This document shows, in pieces, positions 39,686 to 47,081 of a stretch of DNA of 64,000 nt (its first letter is position 1; each line of letters opens with the position of its first letter). The stretch lies in NCBI GenBank assembly GCA_028285345.1, contig JANQPT010000044.1, forward strand, positions 62,001-126,000, written 5' to 3'. The notes under the pieces were generated by a model. The model did no database searches. It was not told the origin of the DNA and saw only the letters and a list, made by a program, of their open reading frames with translations. Made by a program: the position numbers and the translations under genes. The stretch comes from Planctomycetales bacterium (GTDB taxonomy: Bacteria > Planctomycetota > Planctomycetia > Planctomycetales > Planctomycetaceae).

Positions 39686-41140
39686 ATGGTTTTTAGCTCT
39701 CCTCTGTTTCTGCTGCTGTTTTTACCGCTGGTCTTGGCGGCCTATTTTCTGTCGCCGCGGTATCTCAAAAACGGCCTGCTGCTGGCGGTCAGCCTGCTGT
39801 TTTATGCCTGGGGCGACGTCTCCATGGCGGCGCTGCTGGCCGCGTCGATCACCGTCAACTACGCGCTCGGCTTGCGAATCGACCGGGCGGAATCGCGTCA
39901 TTCCGCACGGTTCTACATCGTGGCGGGGATGTTCTTCAATCTGGGGCTCCTGGGCTATTTCAAATACGCGAATTTCTTCCTGGACAATCTCAACTGGCTG
40001 CTGGTCGAGTCGTCGCTGCCGTCGATCCGCTTTGACCGCATCGGGTTGCCGCTGGGGATTTCCTTTTTCACATTTCAGGCGCTGTCATATCTGATCGATG
40101 TTTATCGCGGCCAGGAACAGGGGCAGGCGAGCTTTACCAAATTGGCCCTGTACATCTCGATGTTTCCGCAACTGGTCGCCGGGCCGATCGTCCGCTACGG
40201 CCAGATATCGAAGCAGCTCGAAAGCCGCAGCACCACGATCGATGGTGTGGCCGCGGGCATGTCCCGTTTCGTGACCGGTTTGGCCAAGAAGGTGCTGATT
40301 GCCAACCAAGTCGGGCTGACGGCGGACATCGTGTTTGAACTGCCGCCGGCTGAGTTGGTGCTGCCGGTCGCCTGGTTGGGAATCGTCTGTTACACGCTGC
40401 AGATTTACTTTGACTTCTCGGGATATTCCGACATGGCAATCGGCCTGGGCGCGATGTTCGGTTTTCGTTTTCCCGAGAACTTCAGATACCCCTACACCGC
40501 CCGCTCAGTCACGGAATTCTGGCAGCGGTGGCACATTTCGCTTTCGACTTGGTTTCGCGACTACTTGTACATCCCGCTGGGCGGCAATCGCGTGTCGCCG
40601 TTGCGGGTTTATCGCAATCTACTGTTGGTGTTCGTGCTGTGCGGATTTTGGCACGGTGCTAGTTGGAATTTTGTGGTCTGGGGGTTGCTTCACGGCGGGA
40701 TTTTGATTGGTGAGCGCCGCTGGTTTGCGCGGCACTCGCGATTGCCGTTTGGCTGGGCCAATCACCTTTATGTCTTGCTGCTGGTGATGATCACCTGGGC
40801 CATTTTTCGTGCGGAGAATCTCCCGCACGCGCTGCAGTTTCTTGCGGCGCTCGCGGGCGCCAACGGAGTTTCAACCGCGCAGACGCATCTGGGCATGTAC
40901 CTTTCGCAGGGCTTGGTGCTGACGATTGCCGTCGGCGCCGTGGGAGCCTGTCCCATGGTTCCGGCGCTGCGAGAGCTGCAGCAACGCGCGGCGGGACGGC
41001 TGGCGGACTCGAAGCTCGCGCTGCCGTGGCATGCCGGAGTGGAACTGTTGCGGACTGCGGGAACGGTCGCCTTGTTGTCGGCGTCGATCGTCTTCATGTC
41101 TGCCGCGACACATCAGCCGTTTATTTACTTTCGGTTCTGA
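39686..41140 (+). CDS. MBOAT-family O-acetyltransferase (AlgI-like)
   Basis: 484 residues, polytopic inner-membrane protein with about ten to twelve helices. Membrane-bound O-acyltransferase signatures: FYAWGD near the N-terminus, FFTFQALSYLIDVYRG, FDFSGYSDMAIGLGAMFGFRFPENF, RWHISLSTWFRDYLYIPLGG, and the catalytic His in VLCGFWHGASWNFVVWGLLHG. In the alginate model AlgI moves acetyl groups across the membrane to an exopolysaccharide-modifying partner. The gene 12 bp downstream is the AlgX/AlgJ-like partner. The polymer acetylated here is unknown. Confidence 0.94.
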   Translation: MVFSSPLFLLLFLPLVLAAYFLSPRYLKNGLLLAVSLLFYAWGDVSMAALLAASITVNYALGLRIDRAESRHSARFYIVAGMFFNLGLLGYFKYANFFLDNLNWLLVESSLPSIRFDRIGLPLGISFFTFQALSYLIDVYRGQEQGQASFTKLALYISMFPQLVAGPIVRYGQISKQLESRSTTIDGVAAGMSRFVTGLAKKVLIANQVGLTADIVFELPPAELVLPVAWLGIVCYTLQIYFDFSGYSDMAIGLGAMFGFRFPENFRYPYTARSVTEFWQRWHISLSTWFRDYLYIPLGGNRVSPLRVYRNLLLVFVLCGFWHGASWNFVVWGLLHGGILIGERRWFARHSRLPFGWANHLYVLLLVMITWAIFRAENLPHALQFLAALAGANGVSTAQTHLGMYLSQGLVLTIAVGAVGACPMVPALRELQQRAAGRLADSKLALPWHAGVELLRTAGTVALLSASIVFMSAATHQPFIYFRF

Positions 41141-41152
41141 CAGAGAGTTGCC

Positions 41153-42379
41153 GTGAGCGGATCTCGCGAAACACGACTTGATCAAAGTGTTCGGCGCGGT
41201 GGCGCACTGTTGACGATCGCAGCTTTCGTGATCGTCGTCGGTGGCCCGCTGGCGGCGATGATGTCGAATTCCGGAGCAACTCTCACATCCGAAAAGCGGA
41301 AGCTGGCACCGCTGCCCCAACTGCCCGGCGCGCATCGCGCGGAAATCGAAGCGTTTCCGGAACGGTTTGAGTCATACTTTAATGACCACTTCGGCTTTCG
41401 TTCGCTTTGTGTGCGGACGTTTCACCGCGTGCAATTGCAGTGGCTGGGAGCGTCGCCCGCCGAACTCTCTCGGCAGCAGGCGTCGACCGCACGGCAGCAG
41501 ACCGTGCAACATGCGGTGTTGGAAACCGGCGGCAACGTGCTGGCCGGCAAGAACGGCTGGCTGTTTTACACCGGGTTTCACGTGCTGGAGGACTATCGTG
41601 GCGTCCGGCCAATGGACATCCAGGACCTGCGTGCGTGGCGAGACGTGTTGCAGGCTCGCCACGATTGGCTCGCCGCACGGGGAATCCGCTATCTGGTAAT
41701 CGTCGCTCCCAACAAGCACTCGATTTACGGCGAACACTTGCCGCGGGCGCTAAACGTCGTCAGCAACCATGGCCAGCTTGAGCAATTCAAGAATCAACTC
41801 CTCGAAGAGAGCACGGTTCCCTTTTTGGATCTCCGCGAAGCGCTGCGCGACGCGAAGTCGCACGGCCGGCTCTATCATCAAACAGACACGCACTGGAACA
41901 GCCTCGGAGCCTACTACGGATGCCGTGCCATTGCGGAGCAGCTTAAGCGATGGTTCCCGCAGATCGATTATCCGTCGTTGTCAAAGTTCCGCGTGGAATG
42001 GCAGCGCGGACTTGGCGGCGACTTGGCCGACATGCTGGCGCTGGCTGACGTGCTCAACGAAGAGCGGGCTGTGCTAACACTAAAATCCGAGATTCGTTCG
42101 ACGAACGCGCTGCCGCCGGCAAACGGGCCGCGGGCGGTCGTGATCCATGACTCTTTCGCTGGTGCGATGAAACCGTTCCTGCCGCACTGCTTTACATCGG
42201 TGGTTTATCACGAAGGCGCGTTTGATTTTCCTGAGTCGACCATCGAACGCGAACGGCCGGATGTGGTGCTGCAGATGTTCGTCGAACGCTCGCTCTGCTG
42301 CGACCCGCCGGCGAACGCACCCAGCTTGAACGGCACGCCGGCTGTGTGGGCCGAGAGGCCAAAACCTCCGCTGCGTTAG
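41153..42379 (+). CDS. AlgX/AlgJ-like SGNH acetyltransferase partner
   Basis: 408 residues from GTG, 12 bp after the MBOAT gene. One N-terminal membrane anchor (about 20-39, LTIAAFVIVVGGPLAAMM), then an extracytoplasmic SGNH-hydrolase-like fold. Family marks: FESYFNDHFGFRS, LAGKNGWLFYTG, VIVAPNKHSIYGEHLP, the Asp-x-His motif in QTDTHWNSLGAYYG, and the catalytic Ser in VIHDSFAGAMKPFL. Residue pattern and length match AlgJ/AlgX proteins that put acetyl groups on alginate or other polymers in the periplasm. Confidence 0.9.
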   Translation: MSGSRETRLDQSVRRGGALLTIAAFVIVVGGPLAAMMSNSGATLTSEKRKLAPLPQLPGAHRAEIEAFPERFESYFNDHFGFRSLCVRTFHRVQLQWLGASPAELSRQQASTARQQTVQHAVLETGGNVLAGKNGWLFYTGFHVLEDYRGVRPMDIQDLRAWRDVLQARHDWLAARGIRYLVIVAPNKHSIYGEHLPRALNVVSNHGQLEQFKNQLLEESTVPFLDLREALRDAKSHGRLYHQTDTHWNSLGAYYGCRAIAEQLKRWFPQIDYPSLSKFRVEWQRGLGGDLADMLALADVLNEERAVLTLKSEIRSTNALPPANGPRAVVIHDSFAGAMKPFLPHCFTSVVYHEGAFDFPESTIERERPDVVLQMFVERSLCCDPPANAPSLNGTPAVWAERPKPPLR

Positions 42380-42481
42380 CGGACGAATTCGCGCAGTGGC
42401 CGACATTGCTGTCGTAATTACGCAACGGCTGAGTATAATCGGCTCTTGCATCCGTCCACAAAGTCGAGATCAGAGCGCGCC

Positions 42482-43318
42482 ATGTCTGATTCCGCAGCGC
42501 CCAAACGCCGCTGGCCTCGTACGGGGATATTGCTGTTTGCGGCAGTCGTCTTGATTGCCGCCGGCACAGTCGCCGCGGTGTGGATCCCCCACTATCTCGA
42601 GCAGAAGGCGCTCGTGGCGATCTGGAAGATGGGCGGGGAGACCAAGTCGGAGTTAGAACGTCCGATCTGGGTTCCCGACGCCGTCGAGGATGAGCATTTA
42701 GAAGTCTTCGAGGGAGTGCGATCCGTCAACCTCAACGGCAAGCGGTTCAGCGACCTGGAGCTGCAGCATTTGCCGCGATTGACGAAATTGGAATCTCTGT
42801 TTTTGGACAATACGCCGGTCGGTGATGATGGGCTGGTCCATCTGCGGAATCTATCGCGGCTGCGGTCGTTATCGCTGATCAACACGGACGTGGGGGACGA
42901 CGGACTGCGGCATTTGAGCGGGCTGGAAAACCTACAGGTTCTGTGGCTGCAGAATACAGGCGTCGGCGACGCGGGAATGGAGCATCTGCGTCCCATCGTG
43001 ACGCTGAAGGTGCTCTGGCTGCAGAACACCGATGTCAGCGATGCCGGGCTTGAGGAGTTGCGGGGATTGACACAACTTGAGGGGCTCTATTTGGATAACA
43101 CGCGCGTGACCGATGCGGGGCTGGACGTGATCAGCGGATTCACACAGCTTGAACAACTGTGGCTAAACAGCACATCGGTGAGCGACGCGGGGATCGCTAA
43201 GCTGCGGGGATTGAAGCAGCTGAACGAGCTCTCGCTTAACAAGACGCGCGTGACGGGAGCCGGTGTTGCGGATATGCGGCGCGCATTGGTGGGGTGTCTG
43301 ATCTCTTGGGCGGAGTGA
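42482..43318 (+). CDS. Membrane-anchored leucine-rich-repeat protein 1
   Basis: About 278 residues; ATG at 42482 is used because the upstream TTG extension lacks a ribosome site. A signal anchor (about 17-37, GILLFAAVVLIAAGTVAAVW) is followed by a conserved cap (GGETKSELERPIWVPDAVEDEHLEVF) and about eight 24-residue LRRs of the L-x-N-T-x-V-x-D-A-G-L type, ending LVGCLISWAE. It is the first of four tandem relatives. Such LRRs are exposed outside the cytoplasm by topology; the binding partner is unknown. Confidence 0.87.
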   Translation: MSDSAAPKRRWPRTGILLFAAVVLIAAGTVAAVWIPHYLEQKALVAIWKMGGETKSELERPIWVPDAVEDEHLEVFEGVRSVNLNGKRFSDLELQHLPRLTKLESLFLDNTPVGDDGLVHLRNLSRLRSLSLINTDVGDDGLRHLSGLENLQVLWLQNTGVGDAGMEHLRPIVTLKVLWLQNTDVSDAGLEELRGLTQLEGLYLDNTRVTDAGLDVISGFTQLEQLWLNSTSVSDAGIAKLRGLKQLNELSLNKTRVTGAGVADMRRALVGCLISWAE

Positions 43319-43366
43319 CACGGCGGGCCATGGTGACGTTGTTCCAAGGGTGAAGGGGGTGTCGCA

Positions 43367-44215
43367 TTGACAGCGGTTAATTCTTCGAAACGTTGGTATT
43401 TGCGGACGTGGGTGTTGCTGCTGTTTGCGTTCGTGCTTGTCGTCACCAGCGGGGTGTTGGCGATTTGGTGGCCGTATTATCGGGAGCAGCGGGCAGTTGC
43501 TTACTATGAAGCTCGCGGGGATACGTGTGTATCAGATATCGTGCGTCCAGGTTGGATACCGGATTGGTTCGACGACGAGAACTTGGGAGTCTTCGCACGA
43601 GTTCGGTTTGTTAAATTCTCCGATGCACCGACCGACGGTTCATCGTTAAGATACCTTGAGGGGCTTTCCAACGTTGGGGTTATCCTTTTTGATGACAACC
43701 GTTGGATTAGCGATCAAGAGCTGCAACATCTTCGAGAACTCAGCAGCCTTACCGTCTTGTCGCTGCGCAACACCCAAATCACGGACGAAGGGTTGAGAAA
43801 TCTCCAAGGACTTGAACACCTGCGGGAATTGCATTTGGACAACACTCAAGTTAGCGACAACGGGCTCAAACACCTCCGAGGGCTGGCACGCCTTCAAGAA
43901 TTGGATCTGCGCAACACTCAGATTGCGGACAACGGTTTAAAACATCTGAGTGAGCTGACAAACCTTGATATTCTCGTTCTGGATAATACTCGAATTACTG
44001 ATGACGGGATAAAACACTTACGTGAATTGAGGAACGTCAAACTCCTCGACCTCAGCGGCACTCACGTCAGCGACGCGGGGCTGGACGATTTGATCCAGTT
44101 GGACAACGTTGTGGCATTTAATATTCGGAACACGCGCATCACGGAAGCGGGGTACGTCAAGCTGCTGAACGCACGGCCGGATTGTTCCATTCAATGGAAT
44201 GCGGACACGCCATGA
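43367..44215 (+). CDS. Membrane-anchored leucine-rich-repeat protein 2
   Basis: 282 residues from TTG at 43367, preceded by GAAGGGGGTG. The N-terminal leader SSKRWYLRTWVLLLFAFVLV is nearly the same in proteins 2-4, with the anchor at about 12-31. The cap contains DIVRPGWIPDWFDDENLGVF. About eight LRRs follow, such as LRELHLDNTQVSDNGLKHLR, and the C-terminal cap is ARPDCSIQW. The repeat region looks richer in A and T than the flanking genes. Probably produced by duplication with its upstream region. Confidence 0.86.
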   Translation: MTAVNSSKRWYLRTWVLLLFAFVLVVTSGVLAIWWPYYREQRAVAYYEARGDTCVSDIVRPGWIPDWFDDENLGVFARVRFVKFSDAPTDGSSLRYLEGLSNVGVILFDDNRWISDQELQHLRELSSLTVLSLRNTQITDEGLRNLQGLEHLRELHLDNTQVSDNGLKHLRGLARLQELDLRNTQIADNGLKHLSELTNLDILVLDNTRITDDGIKHLRELRNVKLLDLSGTHVSDAGLDDLIQLDNVVAFNIRNTRITEAGYVKLLNARPDCSIQWNADTP

Positions 44216-44242
44216 CCAAGTGGGGCCAATGGGGGGCGCTCA

Positions 44243-44470
44243 ATTCGCCCCGCAGGGGCAGGGACATGTCAGCCCAGGGCAGAGCGCAGCGCCGCCCCGG
44301 GTAGCAATGGTGAAATGGGGAACGAAGCCCTGAAGGGGTGGTACAAATGTTTTGTTACGCCCTTGCAAGGCTGATTGTTTTGGGCGGCTTGCAATCCCAG
44401 GGCGGCGCTGCGTGGCTCACGCCGCTGCGCTTTGCCCTGGGCTGGCTTGTGTTGGCCCCTGAGGGGCACC
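44243..44470. repeat. ~230-bp palindromic unit, copy 1
   Basis: Left arm CGCCCCGCAGGGGC and CAGCCCAGGGCAGAGCGCAG, centre CCCTGAAGGGGTGGTACAAA and TTTTGTTACGCCCTTGCA, right arm CCCAGGGCGGCGCTGCG to TTGCCCTGGGCTGGC and GGCCCCTGAGGGGC. The outer arms are inverted copies, so the whole can fold into a long hairpin. It lies between LRR genes 2 and 3. Confidence 0.8.
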
Positions 44471-44511
44471 GAGGTCCAGCGATGTGGTTGTGAGCGCGAA
44501 GGGGGGGCGAT

Positions 44512-45156
44512 TTGACCGTGAGCGACACTTCGAAACGTTGGTATTTGCGGACGCGGGTGTTGCTGTTGTTTGCATTTGTGCTTGTCGTTGTTGGCGGTGT
44601 GGTGTTGGTGTGGCTGCCGTATCAACGGGAGCAGGGGGCGATTGCAGAGGTTGAGCGGCTGGGCGGGATGACCCAATCCGATGTCGGTTGGATACCAGAT
44701 GCGGCCAGGGATTGGATTCCCAATGCGGTTTACAACAATTGTCAGTTCATGTTTGGACGAGTGTGGTTTGTGAAGTTGCGCGCCACCGACGCGACAGATC
44801 ACGATTTGGGGCACCTCAAGAAATTGCCGGAGACGGAGTGGCTTTTTCTGGACGGGACGCAAGTGACCGACGCTGGTCTGTTGCACGTCCGCCAGTTGCC
44901 GAGACTGCGGTGGCTGTGGCTTGACGGCACGCAGGTTACTGACGCCGGGTTGGCAAATCTGGAGCCGCTTTTGCATTTGAATGTCATTTCGCTCAGCGAC
45001 ACTGACATCAGCGACGCAGGGCTGGGTCATCTCGACGGGTTGAGTAAACTTGAAACAATCTTCCTTGAAAATACCCGAGTCACGGAAACGGGGGTCGATC
45101 GGCTGCAAAACACACTGCCGGATTGCAGGATCGAATGGACTCGACCGTCGCCATGA
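44512..45156 (+). CDS. Membrane-anchored leucine-rich-repeat protein 3 (short)
   Basis: 214 residues from TTG at 44512, after GAAGGGGGGGCG. Same leader as LRR protein 2 (SSKRWYLRTRVLLLFAFVLV), a reduced cap (QSDVGWIPDAARDWIPNAVY) and only five LRRs, ending LPDCRIEW. The shortest of the four; internal loss of repeats is likely. It is flanked by copies 1 and 2 of the palindromic unit. Confidence 0.84.
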   Translation: MTVSDTSKRWYLRTRVLLLFAFVLVVVGGVVLVWLPYQREQGAIAEVERLGGMTQSDVGWIPDAARDWIPNAVYNNCQFMFGRVWFVKLRATDATDHDLGHLKKLPETEWLFLDGTQVTDAGLLHVRQLPRLRWLWLDGTQVTDAGLANLEPLLHLNVISLSDTDISDAGLGHLDGLSKLETIFLENTRVTETGVDRLQNTLPDCRIEWTRPSP

Positions 45157-45182
45157 TGAAGCGGCGACGACGCCGGTCACTT

Positions 45183-45420
45183 GATTCGCCCCGAAGGGGC
45201 CTGGACATGTCAGCCCGGGGCAAAGCGGAGCGCCGCCCCGGGTTGCGAAGGCGGTGTCACGAACCAAGCCCTGAAGGGGTGGTACAAACGTTTTGTTACG
45301 CCCTTGCAGGGCTATTGAATTTGGGCGGCTTGCAATCCCAGGGCGGCGCTGCGCGACTTACGCCGCTGCGCTCTGCCTTGGGCTGGCTTGTTTTGGCCCC
45401 GTTGGGGCAGCGATGCCCGG
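45183..45420. repeat. ~230-bp palindromic unit, copy 2
   Basis: Same design as copy 1 at 44243: CGCCCCGAAGGGGC left end, CTGAAGGGGTGGTACAAACG centre, CAGGGCGGCGCTGCGCGACT right arm, and GGCCCCGTTGGGGC right end. It lies between LRR genes 3 and 4. The frames that run through it look spurious. Confidence 0.8.
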
Positions 45421-45453
45421 TGACGTGGTTGCGAGAGTGAAGGGGGTGTTGGT

Positions 45454-46731
45454 TTGACGGTAGGCGACTCTTCGAAACGTTGGTATTTGCGGACGTGGGT
45501 GGTGTTATTGGTTGCGCTTGTGCTAGTCCTTGTCGGCGGCAGTTTGATGGTGTGGCTTCCGTATCAACGGGAGCAGCGGGTGATCGTTGCGATTGAGCGG
45601 CTTGGTGGAGAGACTCAATCGGAATTGGTACGCCCCTCTTGGATTCCCGACACGGTCGATGAGGAATACTTGTCAGTGTTTCAGAGAATCTGTTGTATCC
45701 ATTTGTTCGAGGCCCCAATCAGCGACGAGGATCTTGAGCCTTTGGGAACGCTAACCAACCTGAAGGAGCTGTATCTTGACGATACTCAGATCAGTGATGC
45801 GGGATTGGCACATCTACAGAAAGTGGAAAGCCTTCAAGATCTCGCGCTGGACGGTACTCAGATAAGCGACTCGGGACTGCGATTCTTACGAGATCTTGCG
45901 AACGTTCAGTATCTGTATTTGGACAATACCAATGTCAGCGACACAGGCCTGGCACATCTTCAACAAATGACCGCTCTGGAGTTTCTATCGATTAACAATA
46001 CGCGAGTCAGTGATCGCGGAGTTGAGGAGCTCGGAAATCTCACGAAACTGTTCTACCTTGCCATAGACAATACTCAAACCGGTGACGCGGGCATCAAATG
46101 TCTGGAAGAACTCATCGACTTGCAGATATTGTCGCTTAACTATACGAATGTCAGCGACAAAGGACTTGAAAGTCTTCGAGGTCTGATAAAACTTCGTGAA
46201 CTGTCACTGGACAATACCGAGGTAACCGGATCCGGGCTTGAACATCTCATCGCATTGCAAAATCTCCAAAAATTATCGCTAGATAACTCCCCAGTTACAG
46301 ACATCGGATTAAGACATGTCGGTATGTACAGTGGTCTTAAACACTTGTCGCTTAAGAACACACAACTGACCGATGCCGGACTTCTTCATCTTCGCGGGTT
46401 GACAAATCTCAATGAACTAGCGCTCGACAATACCGATGTCGGCGAAGCTGGGATAGCGCAATTACTTGCATTGCCCAATCTGACGACCTTGTCGCTCAAT
46501 CACACCGCTGCGAATGACGTGGGCCTCAGGCATCTTAAGAACATACGCTATCTGACGATTCTTGAACTCAATGGAACTAAAGTCAGTAATGCCGGGCTGG
46601 AACATCTTCGTGAGTCGAAAGACCTGCTGCATTTGTCTCTTGAAAATTCGCTAGTCACGGAGCAAGGAGTCGAGAAACTGCAAAGGGTTCTTCCCGAGTG
46701 TGACATAGTGTGGACACCGCCCACTCTCTGA
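45454..46731 (+). CDS. Membrane-anchored leucine-rich-repeat protein 4 (long)
   Basis: 425 residues from TTG at 45454, after GAAGGGGGTG. Leader SSKRWYLRTWVVLLVALVLV, cap GGETQSELVRPSWIPDTVDEEYL, then about fourteen LRRs, for example LKELYLDDTQISDAGLAHLQ, with the cap LPECDIVW. Repeat number thus varies from 5 to 14 among the paralogues. The repeat region is noticeably AT-richer than its surroundings. Exposure outside the cytoplasm is inferred from the N-terminal anchor. Confidence 0.86.
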   Translation: MTVGDSSKRWYLRTWVVLLVALVLVLVGGSLMVWLPYQREQRVIVAIERLGGETQSELVRPSWIPDTVDEEYLSVFQRICCIHLFEAPISDEDLEPLGTLTNLKELYLDDTQISDAGLAHLQKVESLQDLALDGTQISDSGLRFLRDLANVQYLYLDNTNVSDTGLAHLQQMTALEFLSINNTRVSDRGVEELGNLTKLFYLAIDNTQTGDAGIKCLEELIDLQILSLNYTNVSDKGLESLRGLIKLRELSLDNTEVTGSGLEHLIALQNLQKLSLDNSPVTDIGLRHVGMYSGLKHLSLKNTQLTDAGLLHLRGLTNLNELALDNTDVGEAGIAQLLALPNLTTLSLNHTAANDVGLRHLKNIRYLTILELNGTKVSNAGLEHLRESKDLLHLSLENSLVTEQGVEKLQRVLPECDIVWTPPTL

Positions 46732-46842
46732 TGAGACCATCGACCAAGCGTACGTCCCCAAAATCCCAAAAACTTCGACCGCAGCGGGACATTGTTTGCT
46801 TTCGCCTCTTGGCGGCCTTGCAGTTGCAGATGTGTTTCGCAA

Positions 46843-47005
46843 CGCAATCCCTGAAGGGGCGGTACAAACGTTTCGTCACGCCCATTCAGGGCGATTTGTT
46901 TTGGGCGGCTTGCAATCCCAGGGCGGCGCTGCGCGACTTACGCCGCTGCGCTCTGCCCTGGGCTGGCTTGTTTTGCCCCCTTCGGGGCAGCGAGGTCCGG
47001 TGACG
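46843..47005. repeat. Palindromic unit, copy 3 (left arm missing)
   Basis: Contains the centre (CCTGAAGGGGCGGTACAAACG) and full right arm (CCCAGGGCGGCGCTGCGCGA to GCCCTGGGCTGGC and CCCCTTCGGGG), but no left arm. It lies in the 350-bp gap between LRR gene 4 and the convergent gene at 47082. Nothing else is seen in the gap. Confidence 0.75.
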
Positions 47006-47081
47006 TGGGTCTCGGTGCGCTGAAGCGTGTCATCGACGGTGTATCGATTTACTCGGCGGACTCGTTGCGACTTAATTCCCC

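Noticed and set aside
45123..45440. Open frame through palindromic unit copy 2
   Set aside because: The same peptide (LGGLQSQGGAARLTPLRSAL) appears wherever the repeat unit occurs, as at 46796-47023, so it is a by-product of the repeat.
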